The notes under the pieces: generated by a model
Seen by the model: the letters and a program-made list of their open reading frames with translations, nothing else
What the model was told of the DNA's origin: nothing
Database searches by the model: none
Part shown: positions 18,641 through 25,359 of the stretch, piece after piece
Layout: each line of letters begins with the position of its first letter
How positions within the stretch are numbered: the stretch's first letter is position 1
Position numbers and translations under genes: made by a program
Origin: a virus
DNA: 28,852 bases
IMG/VR virus record: IMGVR_UViG_3300022074_000275
Location: 1 to 28,852 of that record
Direction: 5' to 3' (one strand)

Positions 18641-18778
18641 ATGGAATATGTAATAGGCTTTATCTTTGGTTATTTTTTAAAAGATTTTAGTTTCTATCTT
18701 AAAAGAATAGCTAACTATCAATCACCAAATAAAACTGATTGGGATTGGATTACATTTAAGGAAGATGATTTACCCTAA
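18641..18778 (+). CDS. Small membrane protein, 45 aa, first gene of the lysis cassette
   Basis: The frame encodes MEYVIGFIFGYFLKDFSFYL followed by a basic and then acidic tail rich in Trp and Asp (DWDWITFKEDDLP). Residues ~3-20 are hydrophobic and could span the membrane. The stop overlaps the next gene's ATG (TAATG), as at other real junctions here, which supports coding. There is no Shine-Dalgarno sequence upstream; translation may be leaderless from the -10 element just before it. It could be a small holin or spanin-like membrane factor, but the family is not recognised. Confidence 0.6.
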   Translation: MEYVIGFIFGYFLKDFSFYLKRIANYQSPNKTDWDWITFKEDDLP

Positions 18779-18963
18779 TGCAAAATGGAAATGGATTTAC
18801 ACAGAAAGAAATGCTTACTCTAATATTGGAAGGGCAACAAGATATAAACAAACGCATAGATGAGTTACACGAAAAGGTTAATCAAAAGATTTCAAGACAA
18901 GAATTAAGTGGATGGCTTGTAGCTATTTCTGCATTGGTGGTGCTGATAAACAACTTAATGTAA
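18778..18963 (+). CDS. XhlA-like coiled-coil membrane protein, possible holin partner
   Basis: 61 aa: a helical, charged N-terminal ~42 residues (GQQDINKRIDELHEKVNQKI, heptad-like) followed by one hydrophobic C-terminal segment (WLVAISALVVLINNLM). This layout and length match haemolysin XhlA-type proteins (PF10779), which cooperate with holins in host lysis. The gene overlaps the genes on both sides by one base. The assignment is from architecture rather than close sequence identity. Confidence 0.6.
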   Translation: MQNGNGFTQKEMLTLILEGQQDINKRIDELHEKVNQKISRQELSGWLVAISALVVLINNLM

Positions 18964-19070
18964 TGGAAGATGACTTCGTACTTCCAGACAATATGTTTGC
19001 AGACAACCCAGAGTTTGTAGATACTTCACACGAATTTGATGATGACTGTGGAGATGCTTGTAAAATATGA
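18963..19070 (+). CDS. Tiny acidic Cys-containing protein (35 aa)
   Basis: MEDDFVLPDNMFADNPEFVD followed by TSHEFDDDCGDACKI. The start overlaps the upstream stop (TAATG) and the end overlaps the next ATG (ATGA), so it fills the gap exactly in a coupled chain, good evidence of translation. About a third of residues are Asp or Glu, with two Cys and one His near the C-terminus. No signal peptide or membrane segment is present. The function is unknown. Confidence 0.55.
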   Translation: MEDDFVLPDNMFADNPEFVDTSHEFDDDCGDACKI

Positions 19071-20983
19071 AAAAGTTTTTTAGTTTACTTGCAGCTTTCT
19101 TATTAGTTACAACACCTGCTTATGCGTATCACACAGAAACACAAACACCTTATGGTATAACTAATACATTAAACAATGATGGTAGCATTACAGTTAGTTG
19201 GCAGGAATCAGATGGCTTAGAAGATAATCAACCTGAATACTACATAGTTTATATTGGACTTACTGAAACTGCTGATGATGTGTCAGTACAAACTACCTAT
19301 GGTTTTACAGAAGAATTGTCCTGGCAAGTCTATAACTTTACAGCAGAGTATTTATATAACAATTTGTCTGTAGATAATCAAAAGATATATGCAAAAGTAA
19401 AAGCATTTCACGATACTAATGGTACAACTAGCGACTTTACGCCAGTAGAAAGTGTATTATATAATTATGATTATGTACCTACTTCAACGACATCTAGTTC
19501 GACAACAAGCTCTACCACATCATCAACGACTACTACCACGACTACAACTACGACTACGACTACTACAACGCTCCCTAAAGCAGAAGATGTTGTGGAAGAT
19601 GGTAACACAACTTATCTTGCGTGGGATGAATATGGTTGCGAACATCCTAACAATCCCTTATCGTTTAAAGAATACCTTGAAGCAGTAGAAAGTGGAGTTT
19701 GGTTTGGTTATCAAGATGGTGACTGCTCTGACATACCTGATGATGTTATTGATATTATCGCAGAAGAGGAGATAGAAGATGAGATATTTGAAGAGGATGT
19801 GGTGGTGGATGGACTTACAGATTTGGAACTACCAGAGGAAGAAGTCATTGAGGAACTCACAGAAGAAGAAATAGCTGCAATAGAAGCAGAGATAAAAGCT
19901 GAAGAAGAAAAATTAATTCAAGAACAAATAGAAGCAGAGGAAGAATTACTTATACTTGAAGAGTTAGAGGATAGTGTAATTATTCTTGATGATTTATCTG
20001 AAGAAGAAATACAAGAGTTCGTAGATGTTATTCAAGAGATAGAAGATACTATACAAATCATAGAGATTATTGAAGAAGAAATAATACTTGATATACCAGA
20101 TGATATTGTAGTTATAATAATTGAAGAAGAAATTATAGAGGAAATAGAAGATGAGTTGGACAAAGAGATACCTGGAGATGACCCCATCACAGAAGATGAA
20201 CTTCAAGATGAGGAGATTTTGGTTGAGCCAATACAGGAAGATGTTGAAGAAGAACCTGTAGATATTATAGAATCTATAACTGATATATTTAATGTAGAAG
20301 AAGTTGTAGAATTAACTGAAGAGGAACTACAAGTAGAAGTTGCAGAGATAGAAGAAGTTATTGTTATAGAGATAGAGATAGCAACTGAAGAAGAGATAGA
20401 GGAATTTACAGAAGAGGAGTTAGTTGAGTATGAAGAAGCAAAAGAAGAAGCTATACAAGAGTATGTACAAGAGCTTACCAACGAAGAAGCATCAGAAGTC
20501 CTAGAAGAAGTTAATGATATTGGTGTACAGAACTTAGACCAGGTATCAGAAGAAGTACAAGAGATAGTTCAAGCAGTAGTTGAAGAAGCTATTGAGGAGA
20601 TAGAAGAACTTACAGAGGAACAAGTAGAAGTTGTTGCTGAAGTATTACAAGTAGAAACAGAAGATGTTGAGATAATAGCTGAAGCTGTCAAAGAAGATGA
20701 AGTCGTAGCAGAAGCAGTAGAAGAATATGTAGAGAGAGCTGTAGAGAACGCAGATGTAGAGAACTATACTCTTGCTGATGTTGTTACAGAGGTACAGTAC
20801 GAAGCATTCTTAGAAAATCCAATAGAAACTTTTGTTGATTTAGATTTTGAAGAGATAACTATAAGTAGCATTGGTGATGATATGACACAAGACCAAAAAG
20901 AAAAAGCACAAGAAGTCGTAGTTCCTGTAATCTTGACTAGAATAGTAAGTATTGCAGCATTTGTAATGAGGAAAAGTTTATGA
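19067..20983 (+). CDS. Secreted FN3 / Thr-rich / extremely acidic helical surface protein
   Basis: 638 aa. Residues 1-20 are a classic signal peptide (MKKFFSLLAAFLLVTTPAYA, AYA cleavage). Residues ~21-135 look like a fibronectin type III domain (GSITVSWQESDG, YYIVYIGLTE, IYAKVKAFHDTNG). Residues ~142-172 are an almost pure Thr/Ser linker. A short Cys-containing domain follows (CEHPNNPLSFKEYLEAVESG, DGDC). From ~230 to ~600 comes an extraordinary Glu-rich, Ile/Val-rich helical region with repeats such as ELTEEE and EEIEE. The C-terminus (VVVPVILTRIVSIAAFVMRKSL, here split as a hydrophobic stretch plus basic tail) could anchor in the membrane. Such Thr-linker architectures are typical of marine actinobacterial surface proteins, so host capture is possible. 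The role may be cell-surface modification, exclusion or lysis. Confidence 0.75.
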   Translation: MKKFFSLLAAFLLVTTPAYAYHTETQTPYGITNTLNNDGSITVSWQESDGLEDNQPEYYIVYIGLTETADDVSVQTTYGFTEELSWQVYNFTAEYLYNNLSVDNQKIYAKVKAFHDTNGTTSDFTPVESVLYNYDYVPTSTTSSSTTSSTTSSTTTTTTTTTTTTTTTLPKAEDVVEDGNTTYLAWDEYGCEHPNNPLSFKEYLEAVESGVWFGYQDGDCSDIPDDVIDIIAEEEIEDEIFEEDVVVDGLTDLELPEEEVIEELTEEEIAAIEAEIKAEEEKLIQEQIEAEEELLILEELEDSVIILDDLSEEEIQEFVDVIQEIEDTIQIIEIIEEEIILDIPDDIVVIIIEEEIIEEIEDELDKEIPGDDPITEDELQDEEILVEPIQEDVEEEPVDIIESITDIFNVEEVVELTEEELQVEVAEIEEVIVIEIEIATEEEIEEFTEEELVEYEEAKEEAIQEYVQELTNEEASEVLEEVNDIGVQNLDQVSEEVQEIVQAVVEEAIEEIEELTEEQVEVVAEVLQVETEDVEIIAEAVKEDEVVAEAVEEYVERAVENADVENYTLADVVTEVQYEAFLENPIETFVDLDFEEITISSIGDDMTQDQKEKAQEVVVPVILTRIVSIAAFVMRKSL

Positions 20984-21168
20984 TTAAAAAAATATGGAAC
21001 TGGTTTATAGAAATAATTAAAGAAACACTAAATCTTTCGTGGACTTTAGTAGGTTTAGTTATTGCTACACTCACCCTTACTGGTTCAGCACAGCAAGTTA
21101 CAGGTTTAGCTACTATAATTACATTAGCTATATGGTTATTAACCATTGGTTTTAGAAAAGGAGAATAG
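20980..21168 (+). CDS. Small two-span membrane protein, holin-like
   Basis: 62 aa with two hydrophobic segments (residues ~20-36 LSWTLVGLVIATLTLTG and ~41-57 VTGLATIITLAIWLLTI) separated by a short turn (SAQQ), an amphipathic basic N-terminus and a charged C-terminus (FRKGE). This is the usual build of a small class II holin, which makes the membrane lesion that starts lysis. The start overlaps the previous stop by 4 bases. A second holin candidate lies at 21867, so one of the two could be an antiholin. The family is not certain. Confidence 0.6.
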   Translation: MIKKIWNWFIEIIKETLNLSWTLVGLVIATLTLTGSAQQVTGLATIITLAIWLLTIGFRKGE

Positions 21169-21169
21169 A

Positions 21170-21208
21170 ATGGACTGTTGTGGTAGTGGCTGTTGTGGTG
21201 GAAAGTAA
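21170..21208 (+). CDS. Candidate 12-aa Cys-rich micropeptide
   Basis: ATG at 21170 follows an AAAAGGAGAA ribosome binding site and encodes MDCCGSGCCGGK before TAA. Four of twelve residues are Cys, in two CC pairs separated by GSG, a plausible metal- or disulfide-binding fold in miniature. The good ribosome site at correct spacing is the main support. An overlapping frame in the same strand (roughly 21180-21296) also encodes a Cys-rich peptide, so the coding frame is not certain. Confidence 0.4.
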   Translation: MDCCGSGCCGGK

Positions 21209-21276
21209 GTGCTATACTTATATAGATAAAAATGGAACACATATAAGCGTGTGTAATTGTAAATATGGAGGTATAG

Positions 21277-21867
21277 GTGAAACTCACAGTTGTTAGAACT
21301 CAATTTGGAACAGATGCAACTAATGGAATACTTCTAGTTGATGGAGTGTTTGAAAATTATACATTAGAGGACCAATACCAAGCAGTAAAAGTAATGCACG
21401 AAACCTGCATACCAGAGGGTACATACGAGATAAAGTTTAGAACTGTTGGTGGCTTTCATATTAAATATGCAGAGAGATATGGTAACTCACACTATGGTAT
21501 GTTACATTTACAAGATGTACCTAACTTTACTTATATACTTATACACGCAGGTAATACAGATGAACATACATCTGGTTGCTTAATTGTAGGAGAAACACAA
21601 CAAGATTTAGATATAAGTGATGATGGGTTTATAGGACATTCAGGCAAAGCGTACTCAAAACTATATAACAAGGTTGCAAAAGAGTTATTACTTGGTAAAA
21701 AAGTAACCATAGAGTACACAACAATAACGAAATTATTAGAAAAACCTGCATCAAATGCTTCTACTGATGATGTAGTACTAGCTAAAACAGTTATGGAAAA
21801 ACTAGAAGAAGTCAATGGTAATGTCTTAGTGGGAAATGCTATGTTGAAAGGCAGGATAATAAGATAA
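21277..21867 (+). CDS. DUF5675-family protein, possible cell-wall enzyme of the lysis cassette
   Basis: 196 aa, GTG start with TATGGAGGT a few bases upstream. The first ~145 residues fit DUF5675 (PF18925): a CIPEGTYEI strand, then IHAGN (His90) and HTSGCLIVG (Thr98, Cys101). The H-x-GN ... T-x-GC layout recalls L,D-transpeptidase active sites, so Cys101 may be catalytic; this is inference, as the family has no established activity known to me. The C-terminal ~45 residues are an unrelated helical tail. It sits between two holin-like genes where an endolysin normally lies, and no other endolysin is seen nearby, so a peptidoglycan-active role is reasonable. No signal peptide. Confidence 0.68.
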   Translation: MKLTVVRTQFGTDATNGILLVDGVFENYTLEDQYQAVKVMHETCIPEGTYEIKFRTVGGFHIKYAERYGNSHYGMLHLQDVPNFTYILIHAGNTDEHTSGCLIVGETQQDLDISDDGFIGHSGKAYSKLYNKVAKELLLGKKVTIEYTTITKLLEKPASNASTDDVVLAKTVMEKLEEVNGNVLVGNAMLKGRIIR

Positions 21868-22148
21868 TGTTTGATAGAATTAAAAGAGCAAGAGACAAAG
21901 ATGGTAAGTTCAAAAAGGATTTATGGTGGACACCTTGGTCAGAATCGTGGGAGTATAAAATGAGTGAAGAACTCAAAGATATGATTGAGCGTACAGCTTG
22001 GACCTTCATTGAAGCGTTCATAGGTGCATTAACAGTTGCTCCATTAGTTGGTGTAGAAGCTGAAACACTTCAGTTAGCTGCATTAGCTGGTGGTGGTGCT
22101 GCACTTGCAGTCATCAAGACATACGCTAAAAAACAAATAACTAAGTAA
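21867..22148 (+). CDS. Holin (r1t-like)
   Basis: 93 aa. Residues ~45-85 hold two hydrophobic segments in the pattern of actinophage r1t-type holins (MIERTAWTFIEAFIGALTVA, then LAALAGGGAALAVIKTYAKK with a basic end). The N-terminal ~32 residues are basic and Trp-rich (FKKDLWWTPWSESWEY). An internal ATG at 21961 (MSEELKDMIERT) has its own GGGAG ribosome site and would give a 62-aa form lacking this basic part, so two products are possible. The gene overlaps its upstream neighbour by one base. The holin permeabilises the inner membrane late in infection. Confidence 0.72.
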   Translation: MFDRIKRARDKDGKFKKDLWWTPWSESWEYKMSEELKDMIERTAWTFIEAFIGALTVAPLVGVEAETLQLAALAGGGAALAVIKTYAKKQITK

Positions 22149-22154
22149 TAGATT

Positions 22155-22203
22155 TTGTCACTCCTTTGTAGTAAACTGTCAATGACAGGGCAAAGGAGGA
22201 CAA
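22155..22203 (+). promoter_or_regulatory. Hairpin burying the ribosome binding site of the metallophosphoesterase
   Basis: TTGTC-a-CTCCTTTG (22155-22168) pairs with CAAAGGAGGACAA (22191-22203): 13 base pairs with one bulged A, enclosing the full AAAGGAGG ribosome site and ending 0 bases from the ATG. A second small stem CTGTC/GACAG (22176-22188) sits in its loop. There is no T-run, so a terminator is unlikely. Translational repression, relieved when RNA is bound or when transcribed differently, is inferred. Confidence 0.6.
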
Positions 22204-23379
22204 ATGTCCAAAAAAACTACACCTGAAGAGTGGGGTAACAACTTCTATAAGTCAGGTTGGAAACCTGGCGTAGATATTAATGACCAAACTGGGCAAGGTG
22301 AAATCACACATGTTGGAACAGACCCAAACTACAACAATAAGTTTGATGAAATTCTAAAACAATGGGGGTATGACCCTAAATTATACGAAATTGAGGGTAC
22401 AGTTAGGTCATCTTCATGGCAAGTTCAACTGAAAGGTGGGAGAACTGAGACATTCTTTGCCTTTAAAGGGCTTGTAAAGAAGAAAAGACCTGGACATGAC
22501 AGGTATTTCCAAGCATTATTCAAACAAGCAGGTAGAAAACCACCATTAAAACTTAAAACACATGGAGGTGATACTGCTTTTTTGTTTTTTATGGCTGACT
22601 GGCAGCTAGGTAAGAAAGATTATGGCGTTGAGAATACCATTAAGCGCTACGATATAGCCCTACAAGATGCAGTAAATAGAATTAAGGAACTGCGTAAGGC
22701 AGGTGTCCAGATAGATGAGATATATATGATTGGACTAGGTGACCTTACAGAAAACTGTTATGGTTTTTACGATAGCCAACCTTTTAACATTGAACTAACA
22801 ATGATAGAACAGTATGCGTTGGCTAGGTCTATGATGATGAAAACAGTTGAGACATTCTTACCACTTGCAGATAAATTAATTTTGGCAGGCGCTCCAGGTA
22901 ATCATGGTGAGGCTTCTCGTTCACAAAAAGGTCAAGTTGTTACTAACAGATTAGATAACACAGATACTATGCACTTGCAGATATGTGAAGAGATAATGAA
23001 AGCTAACCCTGAGAGATATAAAAAGGTATCTGTTGTAGTTCCTGATGGCTTTCATCAAGTTATGACCATCAAAACTATTCCATGTGCTTGGACTCATGGT
23101 CACATGACTGGTTTTAGTGGAGGTAATCCTGAAACTAAGATAGAAAACTGGTGGAAAGGTCAGATGTATGGCTTTTTACCTGCAAAAGATGCACAAATTC
23201 TTATTACAGGTCATTACCATCACTTTCGTGCAAAGCAGCAGGGAGATAGGACTTGGTTTCAATCACCTAGCTTAGATAAATCCTTAGACTTTACTGCTAG
23301 AAGTGGTATGTGGTCGCACCCTGGTGTGCTTACCTTTACTGTTAATAAAAAAGGTTGGGATAACTTAAAGATATTATAA
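22204..23379 (+). CDS. Metallophosphoesterase (Mre11/SbcD-like fold)
   Basis: 391 aa. Residues ~125-365 carry the calcineurin-like metallophosphoesterase motifs in order: MADWQLG (Asp132, with Gln134 where the usual motif has His), GLGDLTEN (Asp180), PGNHGEAS (Asn233, His234), WTHGHM (His298) and ITGHYHHF (His337 and His339). The N-terminal ~120 residues are a separate basic domain of unknown fold (SSWQVQLKGGRTETFFAF). Such phage enzymes are usually related to Mre11/SbcD nucleases and may process replication intermediates or host DNA. The Gln replacing a metal-ligand His is notable. It is convergent with, and overlaps by 6 bases, the nuclease gene on the other strand. AAAGGAGG lies 7 bases upstream in a stem. 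Confidence 0.78.
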   Translation: MSKKTTPEEWGNNFYKSGWKPGVDINDQTGQGEITHVGTDPNYNNKFDEILKQWGYDPKLYEIEGTVRSSSWQVQLKGGRTETFFAFKGLVKKKRPGHDRYFQALFKQAGRKPPLKLKTHGGDTAFLFFMADWQLGKKDYGVENTIKRYDIALQDAVNRIKELRKAGVQIDEIYMIGLGDLTENCYGFYDSQPFNIELTMIEQYALARSMMMKTVETFLPLADKLILAGAPGNHGEASRSQKGQVVTNRLDNTDTMHLQICEEIMKANPERYKKVSVVVPDGFHQVMTIKTIPCAWTHGHMTGFSGGNPETKIENWWKGQMYGFLPAKDAQILITGHYHHFRAKQQGDRTWFQSPSLDKSLDFTARSGMWSHPGVLTFTVNKKGWDNLKIL

Positions 23380-23850
23380 AGGTAATGTCTTAAACTTTTT
23401 CTCTTGACCTTTGAAGTCTTTCTCGTGATAAGTTTCGTATTCCTCTATGCTATCCCACATCTGTAGTACTTCCTCAAATGAATACCACTTGACCTCTTTA
23501 GTTTTTCTGTTGACATAAGTCAAACCAACTTTAACTTCAGGATAATCTTTTGCTCTGTCATACATCTCTTGTAGTTTATCCATATCAGAAAACTTTATTT
23601 TCTTTGTGCCTTTAACCTCTGTCAAAAATAACTTATCTTTCCTGTTAAAGATGTAATCAGGAATAGTTATTATGTCTGTGTAGTACCAAAAGAAATTAAT
23701 ACTATGTTCCCATGGGCTAGTTGCTGCTTTTAACCAATCCTTTTGTTTAACTAGCCCTAAGTCTGTAAGGTGTTGTTCAAAAATATCCTCTGCTTGTTTA
23801 CCAACACCATCTTTTACCCTGTCGTTGTAATCCATTTCGTTAAAAAGCAT
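23374..23850 (-). CDS. PD-(D/E)XK-type nuclease
   Basis: 158 aa. The core holds the signature of the PD-(D/E)XK nuclease fold: TIPDYIF (Asp65) followed by LFLTEVKG (Glu78, Lys80), with a preceding helix bearing Glu21 (KQAEDIFEQHL) and a following helix (KFSDMDKLQEMYDR). The family cuts or resolves DNA; phage members include VRR-type nucleases, RecB-like exonucleases and junction resolvases. The start overlaps the upstream gene's stop by one base. Its partners in the operon are a Rad52-like annealing protein, so a recombination or end-processing role is likely. The specific substrate cannot be told. Confidence 0.72.
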   Translation of the reverse strand: MLFNEMDYNDRVKDGVGKQAEDIFEQHLTDLGLVKQKDWLKAATSPWEHSINFFWYYTDIITIPDYIFNRKDKLFLTEVKGTKKIKFSDMDKLQEMYDRAKDYPEVKVGLTYVNRKTKEVKWYSFEEVLQMWDSIEEYETYHEKDFKGQEKKFKTLPL

Positions 23851-24038
23851 TACTCTTCTTCTTGATTTACTGTTGTAAGTACTTGTATGTTAGGAAGTAT
23901 TGCAAGTAGTTGTTGTTGTCCATTAGGTAACAATATACTTTTGCCCATAAACAAAGGCACTTCCTTTTCGTTTCTCCTGTTTAATAATTCTGCAATCAAC
24001 ATACCCTCTGTTGCTTTGCTTAACATTACATCAATCAT
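23850..24038 (-). CDS. Unknown small protein (62 aa)
   Basis: The protein begins MIDVMLSKATEGMLIAELLN and ends in NQEEE. AAAGGAGAAAGA precedes the ATG, and the start overlaps the previous gene's end by 8 bases, a coupled pattern. The N-terminal half is amphipathic helix and the middle holds a Gln-rich beta-type segment (LPNGQQQLLAILPNIQVLT). No known motif is seen. It sits between the nuclease and a small basic protein and may be an accessory factor of the recombination set. Confidence 0.6.
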   Translation of the reverse strand: MIDVMLSKATEGMLIAELLNRRNEKEVPLFMGKSILLPNGQQQLLAILPNIQVLTTVNQEEE

Positions 24039-24150
24039 TCTTTCTCCTTTTATTTCCTCTTTTGTTTAACTTAACCCATACATCATAGTCAAAATTAAAA
24101 TGGTAGTTCAGTTGTTCTAGCTCCCTGCTCTTTCTCTCTGAGTAAGGCAT
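24031..24150 (-). CDS. Small basic protein (39 aa)
   Basis: The ATG at 24150 is chosen over an upstream in-frame Met at 24213 because GGAGG lies 7 bases before it. The product (MPYSERKSRELEQLNYHFNF then DYDVWVKLNKRGNKRRKND) ends in a strongly basic tail, a pattern seen in nucleic-acid-binding or nuclease-accessory peptides. The gene overlaps the end of the Cys-containing gene by 56 bases and the next start by 8 bases. The function is unknown. Confidence 0.6.
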   Translation of the reverse strand: MPYSERKSRELEQLNYHFNFDYDVWVKLNKRGNKRRKND

Positions 24151-24394
24151 TACATGTCCTCCATTCCCATTTGTATGGGTTATTGTCATCTTGTAGTTTA
24201 TATCTCTGTCCACAATATAAATTACCTTTGCTGTCTGTGTACATTACTTTATCTTTATTCTTACAAAGATAAGGTGCTTTACACTTTCTATCTGGCTCAG
24301 GTGGTATATCAAAATTGTAGTTAGGATATTTTTCTTTTAATTTTTCTTTAAGTTTCTTAACATTAAAGAGTTCCCCTGCACTTTCTAATTCCAT
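24095..24394 (-). CDS. Cys-containing protein, possible zinc-binding (99 aa)
   Basis: Cys38, Cys44, Cys61 and Cys81 are spread over a segment with two Cys near a Pro turn (KCKAPYLCKN), one after a beta hairpin (GNLYCGQRYK) and one in WRTCNALL; four Cys could hold zinc. The ATG at 24394 lies two bases past the annealing protein's stop, so it is translationally coupled. An in-frame TTG at 24421 has no ribosome site and is not preferred. Residues 1-30 form a charged helix (LKEKLKEKYPNYNF). A DNA-binding or single-strand-handling role next to the annealing protein is a guess. Confidence 0.6.
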   Translation of the reverse strand: MELESAGELFNVKKLKEKLKEKYPNYNFDIPPEPDRKCKAPYLCKNKDKVMYTDSKGNLYCGQRYKLQDDNNPYKWEWRTCNALLREKEQGARTTELPF

Positions 24395-24396
24395 AA

Positions 24397-25359
24397 TTAA
24401 GATGGGTCTTTGAGTGTCCAATCGCCATCTGTGTCAATCCAATCAAAGATATTTTTCTTTGTTGCATTACCACTAGCTAAAAAATCCTTAGCTTTTTTTA
24501 CAAGCTCTGTCTGTCCATCATCAGTAGCCTGTGCAACTTTATCATTAAATGTTTTAAGCTGCTTGTCTGTAGGTGGCTCTTGTTCCCATGCTCCACTTGG
24601 TATGTCTGTCATTTCATCTCCTTTTGTTTCATCTTGTATTGGTTGCGTATCAAACACAACATCAAGAATATTTTCATCCTCTAAAAACACTTCAACCCTA
24701 TTTAAGAATTTGTCCATGTCTTTACTTGTCCAGTTGTTAACATTTTCGCTAACCTCTGTGTCTTTTACCATGTCATTGTATATTTTAGTCTTTACCTCTC
24801 CCATTTTTTTTGAGTTAGGTATCATTTCTTTTAGTATCGTATTCAATTGCTCTGCAACAGGTTGTTTTGTAGCTCCAATGTCCTCTGCAAATTTGTTAGC
24901 ACTATCGTTAGTTGTTACTGCTACTTCTTTTGCAGTTGAACTAGGTTTATTTGGCTTTGGCTTTGGTTTTGGTGGAGGTGCTCCATCATCATCATAAAAA
25001 TCATCAGTTCCACTCCATAACTCTACGCCTATTGCTGCTCTCATACAAGCTCTTTTAAAAGCATCACTCTCTGCAAGTTTAAGACACTCACCCTGTGTTG
25101 CTCTAGCTAACGCAGGTCCTTCAACATCTCCTGCACCCATATAAACTTTACCTTCAATAGTTAACTTACCTTTAGCACCTATAACTTTGTCATTAATAAT
25201 GACAGGTTCAAACTCCCATTCATAATCAACATCAGCATCTCTTAGTCGTTCCACATATACTGCATGGTTTACAAACTTCCCAAACTTTCCCTTTGGTGGG
25301 TCTTGTACAACCTCCTCTGGAAAAGGTGCAAGAAGTTTCTTTTTAGTTTCTTTATTCAT
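24397..25359 (-). CDS. Rad52-family single-strand annealing protein
   Basis: 320 aa. Residues ~12-117 match the Rad52/22-like single-strand annealing fold: VNHAVYVERLRDADVDYEWE, a GKLTIEGKVYMGAGD strand pair, and the diagnostic helix LAESDAFKRACMRAAIG ending in VELW. A Pro/Lys linker (KPKPKPNKP) at ~131-139 is followed by an acidic, helical tail with a terminal WTLKDPS that may bind a partner such as SSB. These proteins form rings on single-stranded DNA and pair complementary strands for phage recombination. The start has GAGGAGGAATAA directly before it and lies next to the HTH gene's stop. Family assignment is solid; the partner nuclease at 23374 is inferred. Confidence 0.82.
   Translation of the reverse strand: MNKETKKKLLAPFPEEVVQDPPKGKFGKFVNHAVYVERLRDADVDYEWEFEPVIINDKVIGAKGKLTIEGKVYMGAGDVEGPALARATQGECLKLAESDAFKRACMRAAIGVELWSGTDDFYDDDGAPPPKPKPKPNKPSSTAKEVAVTTNDSANKFAEDIGATKQPVAEQLNTILKEMIPNSKKMGEVKTKIYNDMVKDTEVSENVNNWTSKDMDKFLNRVEVFLEDENILDVVFDTQPIQDETKGDEMTDIPSGAWEQEPPTDKQLKTFNDKVAQATDDGQTELVKKAKDFLASGNATKKNIFDWIDTDGDWTLKDPS

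Noticed and set aside
19452-19688. Second plus-strand frame over the Thr/Ser linker (LRLRLLQR-type)
   Set aside because: It results from the ACN repeat read in another frame and has no ribosome site.
20203-20481. Ser/Thr-rich open frame on the minus strand opposite the acidic protein
   Set aside because: It is the mirror of Glu codon runs (GAA/GAG read as TTC/CTC), has no ribosome site, and the plus frame has a signal peptide and domains.
24151-24213. N-terminal extension of the small basic protein to 24213
   Set aside because: GGAGG sits directly before the inner ATG at 24150, and the extension would lie wholly within the Cys-containing gene.
24395-24421. TTG start at 24421 for the Cys-containing protein
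   Set aside because: No ribosome site and it would extend into the annealing gene; ATG at 24394, coupled to the upstream stop, is simpler.
24410-24997. 195-aa plus-strand frame opposite the annealing protein
   Set aside because: It is a shadow of the Rad52-like gene, of Ser/Leu/Phe-rich low-quality composition.
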